Positions 1-8,258 of a DNA stretch of 10,229 nucleotides are shown one piece after another. A program made the position numbers and the translations under genes. The stretch is from an uncultured Saprospiraceae bacterium (GTDB lineage: Bacteria > Bacteroidota > Bacteroidia > Chitinophagales > Saprospiraceae): the NCBI GenBank assembly GCA_937930625.1, contig CALHBW010000366.1, positions 1-10,229 on the forward strand, read 5' to 3'. Numbering within the stretch: the first letter of the stretch is position 1; the number at the start of each line of letters is the position of its first letter. Below the pieces are notes generated by a model, which worked only from the letters and a program-made list of their open reading frames with translations, was not told the origin of the DNA and did not search any database.

Positions 1-1
1 C

Positions 2-85
2 ATGCAACGTGGAACTTTAACATTTAATCTACGTATAGATACAATAAGTTTTGCGTCCAATATGTTAGTGTTAGGAGACTGTTAA
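2..85 (+). CDS. possible C-terminal tail of an upstream gene (partial)
   Basis: The plus frame starting at base 2 is open from the window edge to a TAA at 83-85, giving about 27 residues that end in LVLGDC. The other two plus frames stop early (TAA at 28-30 and at 18-20), and no comparable minus-strand frame was seen. The tail alternates polar and hydrophobic residues (TLTFNLRIDTISF), as a beta-rich domain would. That is the only support: the stretch is far too short to identify a family, and 27 codons can stay open by chance in AT-rich DNA. If real, it is a plus-strand gene that ends about 395 bp before sprA. Confidence 0.3.
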   Translation: MQRGTLTFNLRIDTISFASNMLVLGDC

Positions 86-110
86 AAATGTCACTAAATT
101 AATCATTTTA

Positions 111-151
111 GATTTTTGATTTCAGATTGTTTCAATCGAAAATCAAAAATC
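111..151. repeat. AT-rich imperfect hairpin
   Basis: The arms 111-128 and 134-151 are inverted copies, with 16 of 18 positions paired and a 5-nt loop (129-133). The outer 12 bp (gatttttgattt against aaatcaaaaatc) are perfect. An extra direct copy of the right-arm core, aaatcaaaaat, follows at 155-165. With A/T-rich stems and no run of T directly after the stem, it is not a classic intrinsic terminator. It could still end transcription of an upstream gene or be a small dispersed repeat. Confidence 0.5.
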
Positions 152-237
152 GCTAAATCAAAAATATTCAAGTTTGCCTATGGAGTAAAGCTCTACATTG
201 TATTGTAAAAAACATAGCATAATAATATTCACATTCT

Positions 238-280
238 CAATAGTTTAAAATTGAAATACTATTGGGGCTGTGACTTTTTT
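238..280 (+). terminator. weak hairpin followed by a T run, possible terminator
   Basis: caatagt (238-244) is the inverted copy of actattg (258-264). The stem can be lengthened by three T-A pairs (245-247 with 254-256) past a one-base bulge at 257. A run of six T occurs at 275-280, but about 10 nt after the stem, which is further than in a normal intrinsic terminator. The stem is A/T-rich and probably weak. It would serve a plus-strand gene upstream of this spacer. Confidence 0.2.
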
Positions 281-295
281 GTATTTACTGAAATA

Positions 296-450
296 AATGA
301 GCGAATGAGTGAATGTTGAATGAATAAATAAAATGCGACAATGCTGAAATGCGTTAATGCGACAATGTTTTCCTCATTATCGCATTGTAGCATTATCGCA
401 TTGACGCATTAAAAACATTCACTCATTCAAAATTCACTCATTCACTCATT
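296..450. repeat. palindromic array of AATG octamers upstream of sprA
   Basis: The left arm (296-367) is mostly 8-bp units that start with AATG: AATGAGCG, AATGAGTG, a 7-bp AATGTTG, a longer degenerate unit, then AATGCGAC, AATGCTGA, AATGCGTT and AATGCGAC. The right arm (375-450) holds the same kind of units in inverse orientation (read on the minus strand: AATGAGTG twice, AATTTTG, AATGAGTG, then AATGCGTC, AATGCGAT, AATGCTAC, AATGCGAT). The loop is 7 nt (368-374). The outer 28 bp (296-323 against 423-450) pair at 26 positions, and the inner 12 bp (356-367 against 375-386) pair at 11. AATGAG units lie at the outer ends and AATGCG units near the loop in both arms. The array ends 30 bp before the sprA ATG, so any sprA promoter must lie in it, beside it or upstream of it. 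Function unknown. Confidence 0.85.
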
Positions 451-480
451 GAGAATACAAGCTAAATTTCGTAGCAAACC

Positions 481-3400
481 ATGACGAATAAAGGAATTTT
501 CCTGCTGACGGCACTTTTTATGAGCCTCACTGCTTGGGCAAACTTTGGTCCCGGACATAACGACCCCTTGTTGGCTTTTGCAGAATCTGCACTTGTACAC
601 GCAGATACGATACCGCTTCAGGATCGTGATACGGATAGCGTGACTAATGATGCCCCCCAAAACCCCTTCGACTTGAATGACCCGCCGGTCATCGTAACGG
701 AGGTCACATACGACCCCGAAAGCGGTTATTATATCATCACTGAAAAAATCGGCGACACCAATTATCGTCCACCTACTTACATGACCTTTGATGAGTACAT
801 GGAGTGGAGTGCCAACAATCAGCAAACAAGCTATCAGCAAGAACTTTCCGACCGCGCGTCTTTCTTTGACAAACTCACCATCGGAGGGGTAGATGCCGAT
901 ACCAATCTGGATATGGACGACCCCGTAGGGCGTTACAAAGAAGCGATACGTACTTCTTTGATTAACAGGCTTTTTGGTGGTGCCGACCTCGACCCCAAAG
1001 ATATGATAGATATACGTCCGCAAGGAAATATTGACCTTACATTTGGTGTTGATTATCAAAATGTCGAAAACCCAATACTTACGGAGCGTCAGCGTCGTCA
1101 GGGAGGTTTTGATTTTGATATGGCAATCCAAATGAATGTTATTGGAAAAATTGGAGACAAACTCAATCTTGCTACGAATTACAATACGCAGGCAACCTTC
1201 AATTTTGACAATCAAATGAATCTGGAATTTGCAGGTACAGAGGATGAGATTATTCAAAAAATAGAAGCCGGAAACGTCAGTTTGCCATTGAGAAGTAGCC
1301 TTATACAAGGTAGTCAGAGTTTGTTTGGTATCAAGACAGATTTGAGATTCGGACGATTGAGCGTATCGGCAATTGCTTCGCAAAAGAAATCAAAACGCGA
1401 AAACCTCCAAGTACAAGGTGGTACACAATTGCAGGATTTTGAAGTGACCGCCGACCAATACGACCAAAACCGCCACTTCTTTATTTCTCATTACAACCGT
1501 GATTCCTACGAACCCGCACTTGCCAATCTTCCGCAAATAAATACCCTATTCCGCATCACAAAAATGCAGGTATGGGTCACCAATACACGCGCTGTCACTC
1601 AAAACGCCCGTGATATTGTAGCATTGATGGATTTAGGGGAAGCTGACCCCACAAAAATTGGCGAAAATGTAGCTATCGACCCCAATTTTGTCCCACCAAC
1701 CATACCTCAATTCCCCGATTTATATAATAATGGACTCCCGGACAACAGAGCAAGTGGTTATTATGATGCCGTAAAAGCCCTGCCCGGCTCCAATACGCTT
1801 GATGGCGCAGTAGCTGCCCTTCAATCAAGAGGTTTAGACCAAAGCGTTGACTTTGAAAAAGTACGTGCCAGATTGCTTTCACAAACAGAATATACCTTTC
1901 ATCCTGAATTGGGCTATATCTCCCTCAATCTTACCCTCCAACCCGATGAAGTGCTCGGTGTGGCTTACGAATATACTTATAATGGTGAAGTATTTCGTGT
2001 TGGAGAATTTACCAACGACTCACCGAACCTCGTAACTGATACGACAAGTACCAACACAGGCACAGGTATAGAAGCGGATTTGGGTGTACTTTATGTCAAA
2101 ATGCTCAAAAGTGCAGTACTAGATGTGGAGTTGCCAATGTGGGATTTGATGATGAAAAACATCTATTCTATTGGTGCGTATCAAGTCAATCCACAGGATT
2201 TCAAATTGGATGTCTTGTATCAAGACCCCGGCACAGGGTTTATCCGTAATTTGCCGGACAGAGCAGGACCAGTCGTGAGTAAGTGCAACATTATTAGTCT
2301 GCTGAATCTGGATAACCTCAATAGTCAGGGCGACCCGCTTGCAGACGGGGTGTTTGATTTCGTTCCGGGGATTACCATCACACCAAAAAACGGACGTATT
2401 ATCTTTCCCGTTCTTGAGCCTTTTGGTTCTTCTATGAGAAACAAATTCGGACCAAATGGTAATCCTGACGCCTTCGTTTACCCACAATTATACGAAAATA
2501 CCGTTTTCTTTGCACGAGAATTTCCCGAACTCAATCGCTTTGTCATTCGTGGTACATACAAATCAAGCGTATCAAGTCGTATTTCGTTAGGTGCATTTAA
2601 TATTCCGCGTGGTTCGGTGACTGTCACCGCAGGTGGTCAACAACTCGTCGAAGGAAGTGATTATGATGTAGATTATAATACCGGACAAGTTACTATTCTT
2701 AATGATGCCTATCTCAATTCCGGTTTACCTGTTAATGTTTCTTACGAAGATAATACGCTATTTGGTTTCCAAACTAAAACCCTGTACGGTACACGTTTGG
2801 ATTATGAGGTAAGCGACAATTTTAATATCGGTGGTACATTCATGCACGTAGCCGAGCGACCATTTACACAGAAAGTAAATATCGGCGACGACCCTGTTTC
2901 CAACAGCGTTTTTGGCTTAGATGTCACGTTCAATAAGGAAGCTCCGGGCTTGACCCGCTTTTTAGATAAATTACCCCTTTTACAAACAAAAGAAAAATCA
3001 CAAATATCATTTACCGCAGAAGGCGCAGCTTTGCGCCCCGGACACTCCCGAGCACTCAATCGCGTGGACCAAAGCGAAGACAGAGGCGGTACGGTATATA
3101 TTGATGACTTTGAAGGTAGCTCAACCAATTTTGACTTGCGTACACCGGCTACGGCTTGGTTGTTGGCAAGCACACCTTCGAGCTTCCCCGAAGCTGATCG
3201 TATCAACGACTTTGCATATGGTTATAATCGTGCGAAAATGACTTGGTACAGAATCGACCCGGTACTGCGTCAGCAGGGAGGTGGTGATGATCCATACACC
3301 GCGCAATTTAGTGAGCAAGATATTTTTCCGAATAGGCAAGATAATGTTACAGGATTGAATAATGTCGGTCTGTTTACCTTCGATATGGCTTACTATCCCG

Positions 3401-6400
3401 ACGAACGCGGTCCATACAATTTTGAAGCCACAGAAACAGGCGAACCCGGTATATCAAGAGGAATTGACCCAAATACCGGCAGATTGAACAACCCCGAAAC
3501 CCGTTGGGGAGGTGTAATGCGTGCTATCCAAACCAATGATTTTGAGGCAGCAAATGTCGAATACGTAGAATTTTGGATGTTAAGTCCTTTCATCGACAGC
3601 CCATCCAATCCAAATAACTGGGGACAGGGCGAAGGCGGTAAGCTTTCTCTCAATCTTGGTACTATTTCAGAGGACATCATGCGCGATTCTCGTTTGTTTT
3701 TTGAAAATGGACTACCCACTTCTACATCACAAGTTCAGACAGACAGTACCACTTGGTCGCGCATACCGCGTGGTCAGGCAATCACCAATGCCTTCGACAA
3801 CGACCCCACAGCCCGTGCAGCACAGGATTTAGGATTAGACGGTATTAATGATGAAGAAGAAAATGAATATTTTGCAGATTATGTAGCTCAAATGAATGTG
3901 CTGGGCATTGACGTTACCGAAGACCCTGCGAACGACAATTATCTTTATCACAGAGACGTGGATGCTTATGGTGCTTTGGATGACCCGAACTCTACACCCA
4001 TCATTGAGCGATACAAAAGATTTAATAATCCGCAAGGTAATTCACTAGGACAGGATCCTAATAATACACAAAATCAGAATCAGAATAATAGTAATCCTTC
4101 ATCCACCAATATCCCTGATACAGAGGATATTAACCGTGATAATACTTTGAATGAAAAAGAAGCCTACTTCGAGTATGACATTGAGTTATTATCAGATGGT
4201 CAAGGTGGGATTCAGAGAAATAGCAATAGCTTCATCGTAGATGAAGTAGAATTAGGAGATGAGAGTGGGGTGAAATGGTATCAATTCCGTATTCCGGTAG
4301 GTGAATTTAACGACAAATTTGGTAATATTCAGGATTTCCGTTCGATTCGTTTTATGCGTATGTATGCGTCTGAATTTACAGACCCTGTCATCATGCGTTT
4401 TGCCCGCCTCCAATTGGTACGTAATCAATGGAGACGCTATCGCCGACCATTGACCGGAACAGGCATCGGACCAGTCACTGACCCCAACGACCCGACACTT
4501 TTTGAGGTCGCTTCTGTCAATTTTGAAGAAAATAGCAATGCAATACCCTTCCCGTATGTCTTGCCTCCGGGTATTCAGCGTGAGCAGTCTTTGGGTGCTT
4601 TCCCGAATGCACTGCAAAATGAGCAATCCCTTGCATTGAATGTTTGTGACCTTGAAGCAGGTGATGCGCGGGCGGTGTATAAAATTATTAATTTGGACAT
4701 AAGGCGGTACGAAAGGCTGAAAATGTTTGTACATGCCGAATCTGACCAAACAGACAATATTGACGAACTCGAACCCGGAGAATTGTCCATTTTCATGCGT
4801 TTGGGGAGTGATTTTGAAGATAATTATTACGAATACGAAATACCACTTTTACCAAGTGAAGAAATTGTAGAAGGCGAAGACCTGAACGACCGTGTAGAGA
4901 AAGTATGGCGCGAAGAAAATCGCTTTGATTTTCCATTAGCATTATTCAGAGAAACAAAAAAAGCGCGGAATGGGGATCCGGACGCAAACGTCACAACACT
5001 TTTTGAAATGGATGACCCCGATAAGCCGGACAACAAAGTACGTATTGTAGGTACACCGGATTTGGGCTATGTGAAAGGCGTCATGATAGGTCTGCGAAAT
5101 ACTACCGATGCTACCAATATCTGCGCCGAAGTATGGGCGAATGAGTTGCGACTCAGTGGCTTGGATGAGCGCGGCGGTGTAGCAGGATTGGCACGATTGG
5201 ATATACAACTCGCTGATTTTGGTAATATTACGACCTCTGTGAGCCACACCGGAATAGGTTGGGGACAGTTGGAGCAGAGAGTCAACGACCGCGCACTCGA
5301 AGCCGTTACGCAATACGATGTAGCTACCAATTTGGAATTGGGTAAATTATTGCCAAAAAATTCAGGCTTGCGAGTTCCATTTTACGCACAGTACTCTACA
5401 ACGGTAGAGACGCCCGAATTTGACCCTTATCAGCTTGACTTGCGTTTGAAAGAGGATGTACTTGATGAGTTGGAAACAAGAGAAGAGCGCGATTCTATCC
5501 GTGATTTGGCGGTAGATTATACGTCGATACGCGGTTTTAACTTTACGAATGTACGCAAAGAACGCATGAATCGCGAGCGCAAGCCAATGCCCTGGGATGT
5601 AGAAAACCTGAGTTTGACTTACGCATTCGACCGTACACTTCGACACAACCCAACGGTAGAAAACGAAGAAATAAAACGCTATCGCGGTTCGGTGGACTAT
5701 AATTATGCCAGCCAATTGCGTCCTATTGCGCCATTCAAAAACATGAGAAATAAATCACCGTGGTTGGCATTGATTCGGGATTTTAATTTCAATCCGCTGC
5801 CCAATTCCATCAGTGTGAGAAATGATATGAATCGTCATCACGGAACTATCAAATATCGTTTTGCTGATGAATTGAAAAGCACCTACTACGACAAACGATT
5901 TACTTGGGATAGAGCCTACGGCTTGCAATGGAATCTGTCGAAAGGCTTGACAATGGGCTTCAATGCCGTCAATAGTTCGGTGATTGATGAAATAGAGGAA
6001 TACGATTATGACGAAAATGGTTTCCCAATCGTAGATCAAACAACCGGAAATCCAATACGTCCGACAGACCAAGCAAAGAAAGATACCATTATGCAAGGGC
6101 TACGAACAGGAGGACGTAATAAATTTTACAATCACGGAGTAAATGTCAGTTATACGCTGCCGACCAAGCAAATTCCATTCTTGGCGTGGACACAAATTAA
6201 AGCACAATATCAGGCAAATTATGATTGGAGCAGAGCAAGTCTCAATACCGATTCGCTGGGTAATGTGATTCAAAATGGTCAGACGCGGAGTATCACAGGT
6301 GATTTGGATTTGACGAAATTGTATAACGAATCCGGTTATCTCAAAAAAATTAACTCGAAAAAAAGAAAACCCCGTAAAACAAAAGATGATCCGCGCAAGC

Positions 6401-8094
6401 CGATTACACCTAAGAAGGAAGACCCCAAGAAAGGTAAGCAGGACATCAAATTTAAAGACCCGACACTCGTGGGAGAAGTCGTAGAGAGAGTCGTAGAAGA
6501 AGTGGACGACATCATAGAAGGTAATAAGGGTAAAGGCAAAAAGAATAAGAAAAAGCGCAAAGAGGCGAAGAAAAAAGGTATCGACGGTGCAGATGACGGC
6601 TCGCTTGCTAAGGGCAAAAAAGAGAAAGAAGACCGCCAACCAAGCGCATTTGAACGTGCTTTATTGCGTCCTTTGATGATGATTCGTAAGGCAAGGGTGA
6701 GCTACTCGGAGGACTTCTCTTCGGTAGTACCCGGATTTGTGCCGGAAACGCGCTTACTCGGTCAGAATAACGGTTTTAACGCGCCGGGTTGGGATTATGT
6801 ATTCGGTGCAAATTACGGACTCAACTGGCGTTTGTCTGATTTTACGAGTTGGTTGGATGAAAGAGGTGCTGCGGGTGACATCATCAATGGCAGCTCAAGC
6901 CGCTTCCTTAATCAGCAGGTTTTGGTCAATTATACGAAGAACTACGATGGTAAATTGACCATTGAGCCATTCAATGATTTCCGCATTGATGTCAATGTAA
7001 ATCGTTCATTTTCAAGAAATCATAGCCAATATTATAAAGTACAGGATATTGGTGGAGGATTGGAGCATCTCAATGAACTCGACAGAGGAAGTCTCAATAT
7101 GACTTACTTTACGATGCGTACTTTGTTTGGTTCGACAACAGAGGAATTGATTAATAAATTCGACATCTTCGAGAACAATCGTGCGATAATTTCAGGGCGT
7201 TTGGCACAGGAAGACATAAGAAATGAAGCGTATGAAAACCTTGAAGATATTCCACTTCACGAGCTTGACGAAGGATTTGGTGATTATCGGGAAGGTTACG
7301 GACGCTATCAGCAGGATGTCTTAATTCCGGCATTCCTCTCTGCATATACAGGTAAAGATGCCAGTACTTTTCCACTGACGGTATTTGATGTATTGCCGCG
7401 CCCGAATTGGAAATTTACATATAATGGCTTGAATAAATTGGATGCATTTAAAAATATCTTTAGCAGCTTCAATATTTCGCACGGCTATACTTCGACCTTG
7501 AGTATCAACTCTTTTGCGACGGATTTGGATTTCCAAACCTTCTTAGTCAACGAAGTAACGCGTAATTACTTCTCCACGCTTGAAATTCCTGACCTTGTGA
7601 TTAGCGAGCGATTCAGTCCGTTGATTGGGGTGGATATTCGTATGAAAAATGATATGACGGCGCGTTTTGATTGGAATAAATCGCGCAACTTGGCGATGAG
7701 CTTTACGGATTATCAACTTTCGGAAACGAATAGTGAAGAATTTACCATCGGTGTAGGCTATCGCGTGAAGGGTTTCAAACTACCATTCAAAGTGATTAAT
7801 ATACCGGGCAGCAAAGGCAAGACGAATGAGTTGGAGAATGACTTGAATTTCAAACTTGATGTCTCGTACCGCGACGATGTGACTATCAACCACTTGCTCG
7901 ACCAAGAACAGACGGTTCCGACACGCGGTTCGCGAGTGATTCGTATTTCTCCATCAATTGATTATGCGGTGAATAAATTTGTGAACGTGCGCCTATTCTT
8001 TGACCGCAGTCGCACAATTCCGAAAACGTCGGCATCTTTCCCAATTACTAATACGCAGGGTGGGGTGACGATTCGTTTCTCACTGACGCAGTAG
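481..8094 (+). CDS. sprA: type IX secretion outer-membrane translocon SprA (Sov homologue)
   Basis: SprA is the very large single-chain beta-barrel (36 strands in the Flavobacterium johnsoniae structure) through which T9SS cargo crosses the outer membrane; it works with PorV and a plug protein and is needed for gliding where gliding occurs. The 2537 residues are close to, or slightly above, the usual length (about 2400-2500). The ATG is the first start after an in-frame TAG at 472-474 and opens a signal peptide (FLLTALFMSLTAWA, likely cut after A20). Family hallmarks seen in order: VYIDDFEGSSTNFDLRTPA near residue 870; DLGLDGINDEEE (1116-1127); the ERYKRFNNPQGNS stretch near 1180; EDINRDNTLNEKEAYFEY (from 1215); WYQFRIPVGEF and FARLQLVRNQWRRY in the 1260-1320 region; and a C-terminal end LFFDRSRTIPKTSASFP...GGVTIRFSLTQ, as expected for a final barrel strand. 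Two low-complexity inserts stand out: N/Q-rich 1190-1210 and Lys-rich 1955-2052. No clear Shine-Dalgarno sequence, normal for the phylum. The frame is intact. Confidence 0.97.
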   Translation: MTNKGIFLLTALFMSLTAWANFGPGHNDPLLAFAESALVHADTIPLQDRDTDSVTNDAPQNPFDLNDPPVIVTEVTYDPESGYYIITEKIGDTNYRPPTYMTFDEYMEWSANNQQTSYQQELSDRASFFDKLTIGGVDADTNLDMDDPVGRYKEAIRTSLINRLFGGADLDPKDMIDIRPQGNIDLTFGVDYQNVENPILTERQRRQGGFDFDMAIQMNVIGKIGDKLNLATNYNTQATFNFDNQMNLEFAGTEDEIIQKIEAGNVSLPLRSSLIQGSQSLFGIKTDLRFGRLSVSAIASQKKSKRENLQVQGGTQLQDFEVTADQYDQNRHFFISHYNRDSYEPALANLPQINTLFRITKMQVWVTNTRAVTQNARDIVALMDLGEADPTKIGENVAIDPNFVPPTIPQFPDLYNNGLPDNRASGYYDAVKALPGSNTLDGAVAALQSRGLDQSVDFEKVRARLLSQTEYTFHPELGYISLNLTLQPDEVLGVAYEYTYNGEVFRVGEFTNDSPNLVTDTTSTNTGTGIEADLGVLYVKMLKSAVLDVELPMWDLMMKNIYSIGAYQVNPQDFKLDVLYQDPGTGFIRNLPDRAGPVVSKCNIISLLNLDNLNSQGDPLADGVFDFVPGITITPKNGRIIFPVLEPFGSSMRNKFGPNGNPDAFVYPQLYENTVFFAREFPELNRFVIRGTYKSSVSSRISLGAFNIPRGSVTVTAGGQQLVEGSDYDVDYNTGQVTILNDAYLNSGLPVNVSYEDNTLFGFQTKTLYGTRLDYEVSDNFNIGGTFMHVAERPFTQKVNIGDDPVSNSVFGLDVTFNKEAPGLTRFLDKLPLLQTKEKSQISFTAEGAALRPGHSRALNRVDQSEDRGGTVYIDDFEGSSTNFDLRTPATAWLLASTPSSFPEADRINDFAYGYNRAKMTWYRIDPVLRQQGGGDDPYTAQFSEQDIFPNRQDNVTGLNNVGLFTFDMAYYPDERGPYNFEATETGEPGISRGIDPNTGRLNNPETRWGGVMRAIQTNDFEAANVEYVEFWMLSPFIDSPSNPNNWGQGEGGKLSLNLGTISEDIMRDSRLFFENGLPTSTSQVQTDSTTWSRIPRGQAITNAFDNDPTARAAQDLGLDGINDEEENEYFADYVAQMNVLGIDVTEDPANDNYLYHRDVDAYGALDDPNSTPIIERYKRFNNPQGNSLGQDPNNTQNQNQNNSNPSSTNIPDTEDINRDNTLNEKEAYFEYDIELLSDGQGGIQRNSNSFIVDEVELGDESGVKWYQFRIPVGEFNDKFGNIQDFRSIRFMRMYASEFTDPVIMRFARLQLVRNQWRRYRRPLTGTGIGPVTDPNDPTLFEVASVNFEENSNAIPFPYVLPPGIQREQSLGAFPNALQNEQSLALNVCDLEAGDARAVYKIINLDIRRYERLKMFVHAESDQTDNIDELEPGELSIFMRLGSDFEDNYYEYEIPLLPSEEIVEGEDLNDRVEKVWREENRFDFPLALFRETKKARNGDPDANVTTLFEMDDPDKPDNKVRIVGTPDLGYVKGVMIGLRNTTDATNICAEVWANELRLSGLDERGGVAGLARLDIQLADFGNITTSVSHTGIGWGQLEQRVNDRALEAVTQYDVATNLELGKLLPKNSGLRVPFYAQYSTTVETPEFDPYQLDLRLKEDVLDELETREERDSIRDLAVDYTSIRGFNFTNVRKERMNRERKPMPWDVENLSLTYAFDRTLRHNPTVENEEIKRYRGSVDYNYASQLRPIAPFKNMRNKSPWLALIRDFNFNPLPNSISVRNDMNRHHGTIKYRFADELKSTYYDKRFTWDRAYGLQWNLSKGLTMGFNAVNSSVIDEIEEYDYDENGFPIVDQTTGNPIRPTDQAKKDTIMQGLRTGGRNKFYNHGVNVSYTLPTKQIPFLAWTQIKAQYQANYDWSRASLNTDSLGNVIQNGQTRSITGDLDLTKLYNESGYLKKINSKKRKPRKTKDDPRKPITPKKEDPKKGKQDIKFKDPTLVGEVVERVVEEVDDIIEGNKGKGKKNKKKRKEAKKKGIDGADDGSLAKGKKEKEDRQPSAFERALLRPLMMIRKARVSYSEDFSSVVPGFVPETRLLGQNNGFNAPGWDYVFGANYGLNWRLSDFTSWLDERGAAGDIINGSSSRFLNQQVLVNYTKNYDGKLTIEPFNDFRIDVNVNRSFSRNHSQYYKVQDIGGGLEHLNELDRGSLNMTYFTMRTLFGSTTEELINKFDIFENNRAIISGRLAQEDIRNEAYENLEDIPLHELDEGFGDYREGYGRYQQDVLIPAFLSAYTGKDASTFPLTVFDVLPRPNWKFTYNGLNKLDAFKNIFSSFNISHGYTSTLSINSFATDLDFQTFLVNEVTRNYFSTLEIPDLVISERFSPLIGVDIRMKNDMTARFDWNKSRNLAMSFTDYQLSETNSEEFTIGVGYRVKGFKLPFKVINIPGSKGKTNELENDLNFKLDVSYRDDVTINHLLDQEQTVPTRGSRVIRISPSIDYAVNKFVNVRLFFDRSRTIPKTSASFPITNTQGGVTIRFSLTQ
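4048..4110 (+). other. N/Q/S-rich low-complexity linker inside SprA
   Basis: Residues about 1190-1210 are mainly Asn, Gln, Ser and Pro (a run such as NNTQNQNQNNSN), encoded by AT-rich codons. The linker joins two conserved SprA stretches: ERYKRFNNPQGNS before it and EDINRDNTLNEKEAY after it. This suggests a flexible, length-variable surface loop between folded parts, not a frameshift, because the family signature resumes in the same frame. Confidence 0.75.
6343..6636 (+). other. lysine-rich insertion inside SprA
   Basis: Residues about 1955-2052 contain roughly 30 Lys and 6 Arg in 98 positions. The segment has two basic blocks (KKRKPRKTKDDPRKP and KGKGKKNKKKRKEAKKKG) around an acidic, hydrophobic-patterned centre (VGEVVERVVEEVDDIIEG) that could form a short helix. 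Beta-strand-like SprA sequence flanks it on both sides (LTKLYNESGYL before; ARVSYSEDF after), so it is an in-frame insertion into a loop between barrel strands. Whether it faces the periplasm or the outside cannot be read from the sequence. Confidence 0.7.
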
Positions 8095-8113
8095 AACGGT
8101 GGACGATAGAAAT

Positions 8114-8159
8114 AAAAAAAATCCCGTTCCGACGATTTCGTTGGAACGGGATTTTTTTT
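8114..8159 (+). terminator. bidirectional intrinsic terminator between sprA and the DUF2461 gene
   Basis: The stem pairs 8121-8130 (atcccgttcc) with 8143-8152 (ggaacgggat) perfectly. It continues inward through a G-T wobble and three more pairs to a 4-nt loop (8135-8138), and outward by pairing the A7 tract (8114-8120) with the T tract ending at 8159. The plus-strand T8 tract is right for ending sprA, whose stop codon lies 19 bp upstream. The A tract gives the same signal on the minus strand for transcripts coming from the DUF2461 gene, which fits the convergent layout. Confidence 0.93.
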
Positions 8160-8201
8160 ATCGGTAGATGGTTGACGGTGGGGACGCGGGTAGTACGCGA
8201 G

Positions 8202-8236
8202 TTTTTTTTGTTTTTTTTTGACAAAATAATTTTTTT
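8202..8236. other. poly-T tract
   Basis: T8 (8202-8209), T9 (8211-8219) and T7 (8230-8236) lie close together, just after a GC-rich patch whose two CGCG words (8185-8188 and near 8196) could form at most a 4-bp stem. This might be a decayed second terminator for plus-strand readthrough, but the stem is too short to claim that. Otherwise I see nothing in the 8182-8258 stretch. Confidence 0.4.
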
Positions 8237-8258
8237 AAAACACCTCAACTCCAGAAAT

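Noticed and set aside
173..201. Possible Bacteroidota promoter (TTTG, 17 bp, TACATTGT) upstream of sprA
   Set aside because: It only loosely fits the TTTG-N19-TAnnTTTG pattern, with a short spacer and an imperfect -7 box. In AT-rich DNA such matches are frequent. A TAAATTTC near 463-470 has no partner -33 box either.
296..450. CRISPR array or coding tandem repeat
   Set aside because: The units are 8 bp, degenerate and inverted halfway. There are no spacers of constant length and no cas genes, and stop codons interrupt the frames.
442..1383. Minus-strand open frame of about 313 codons opposite the start of sprA
   Set aside because: It lies antisense to a clearly coding region with strong family matches, has no recognisable domain, and crosses the sprA start and part of the palindrome. 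Long antisense frames are common opposite real genes.
4024..4120. Possible frameshift or gene break in sprA at the N/Q-rich stretch
   Set aside because: The reading frame continues unbroken into the conserved EDINRDNTLNEKEAY stretch, so this is an in-frame linker.
6100..6639. Minus-strand open frame of about 179 codons, Phe/Leu-rich and membrane-protein-like
   Set aside because: Its Phe and Leu content is the mirror image of the Lys-rich codons of SprA on the other strand. The hydrophobic look is a by-product.
8182..8219. Second intrinsic terminator (CGCG stem plus T tract)
   Set aside because: The stem is only about 4 bp with mismatched flanks. I recorded the T tract alone.
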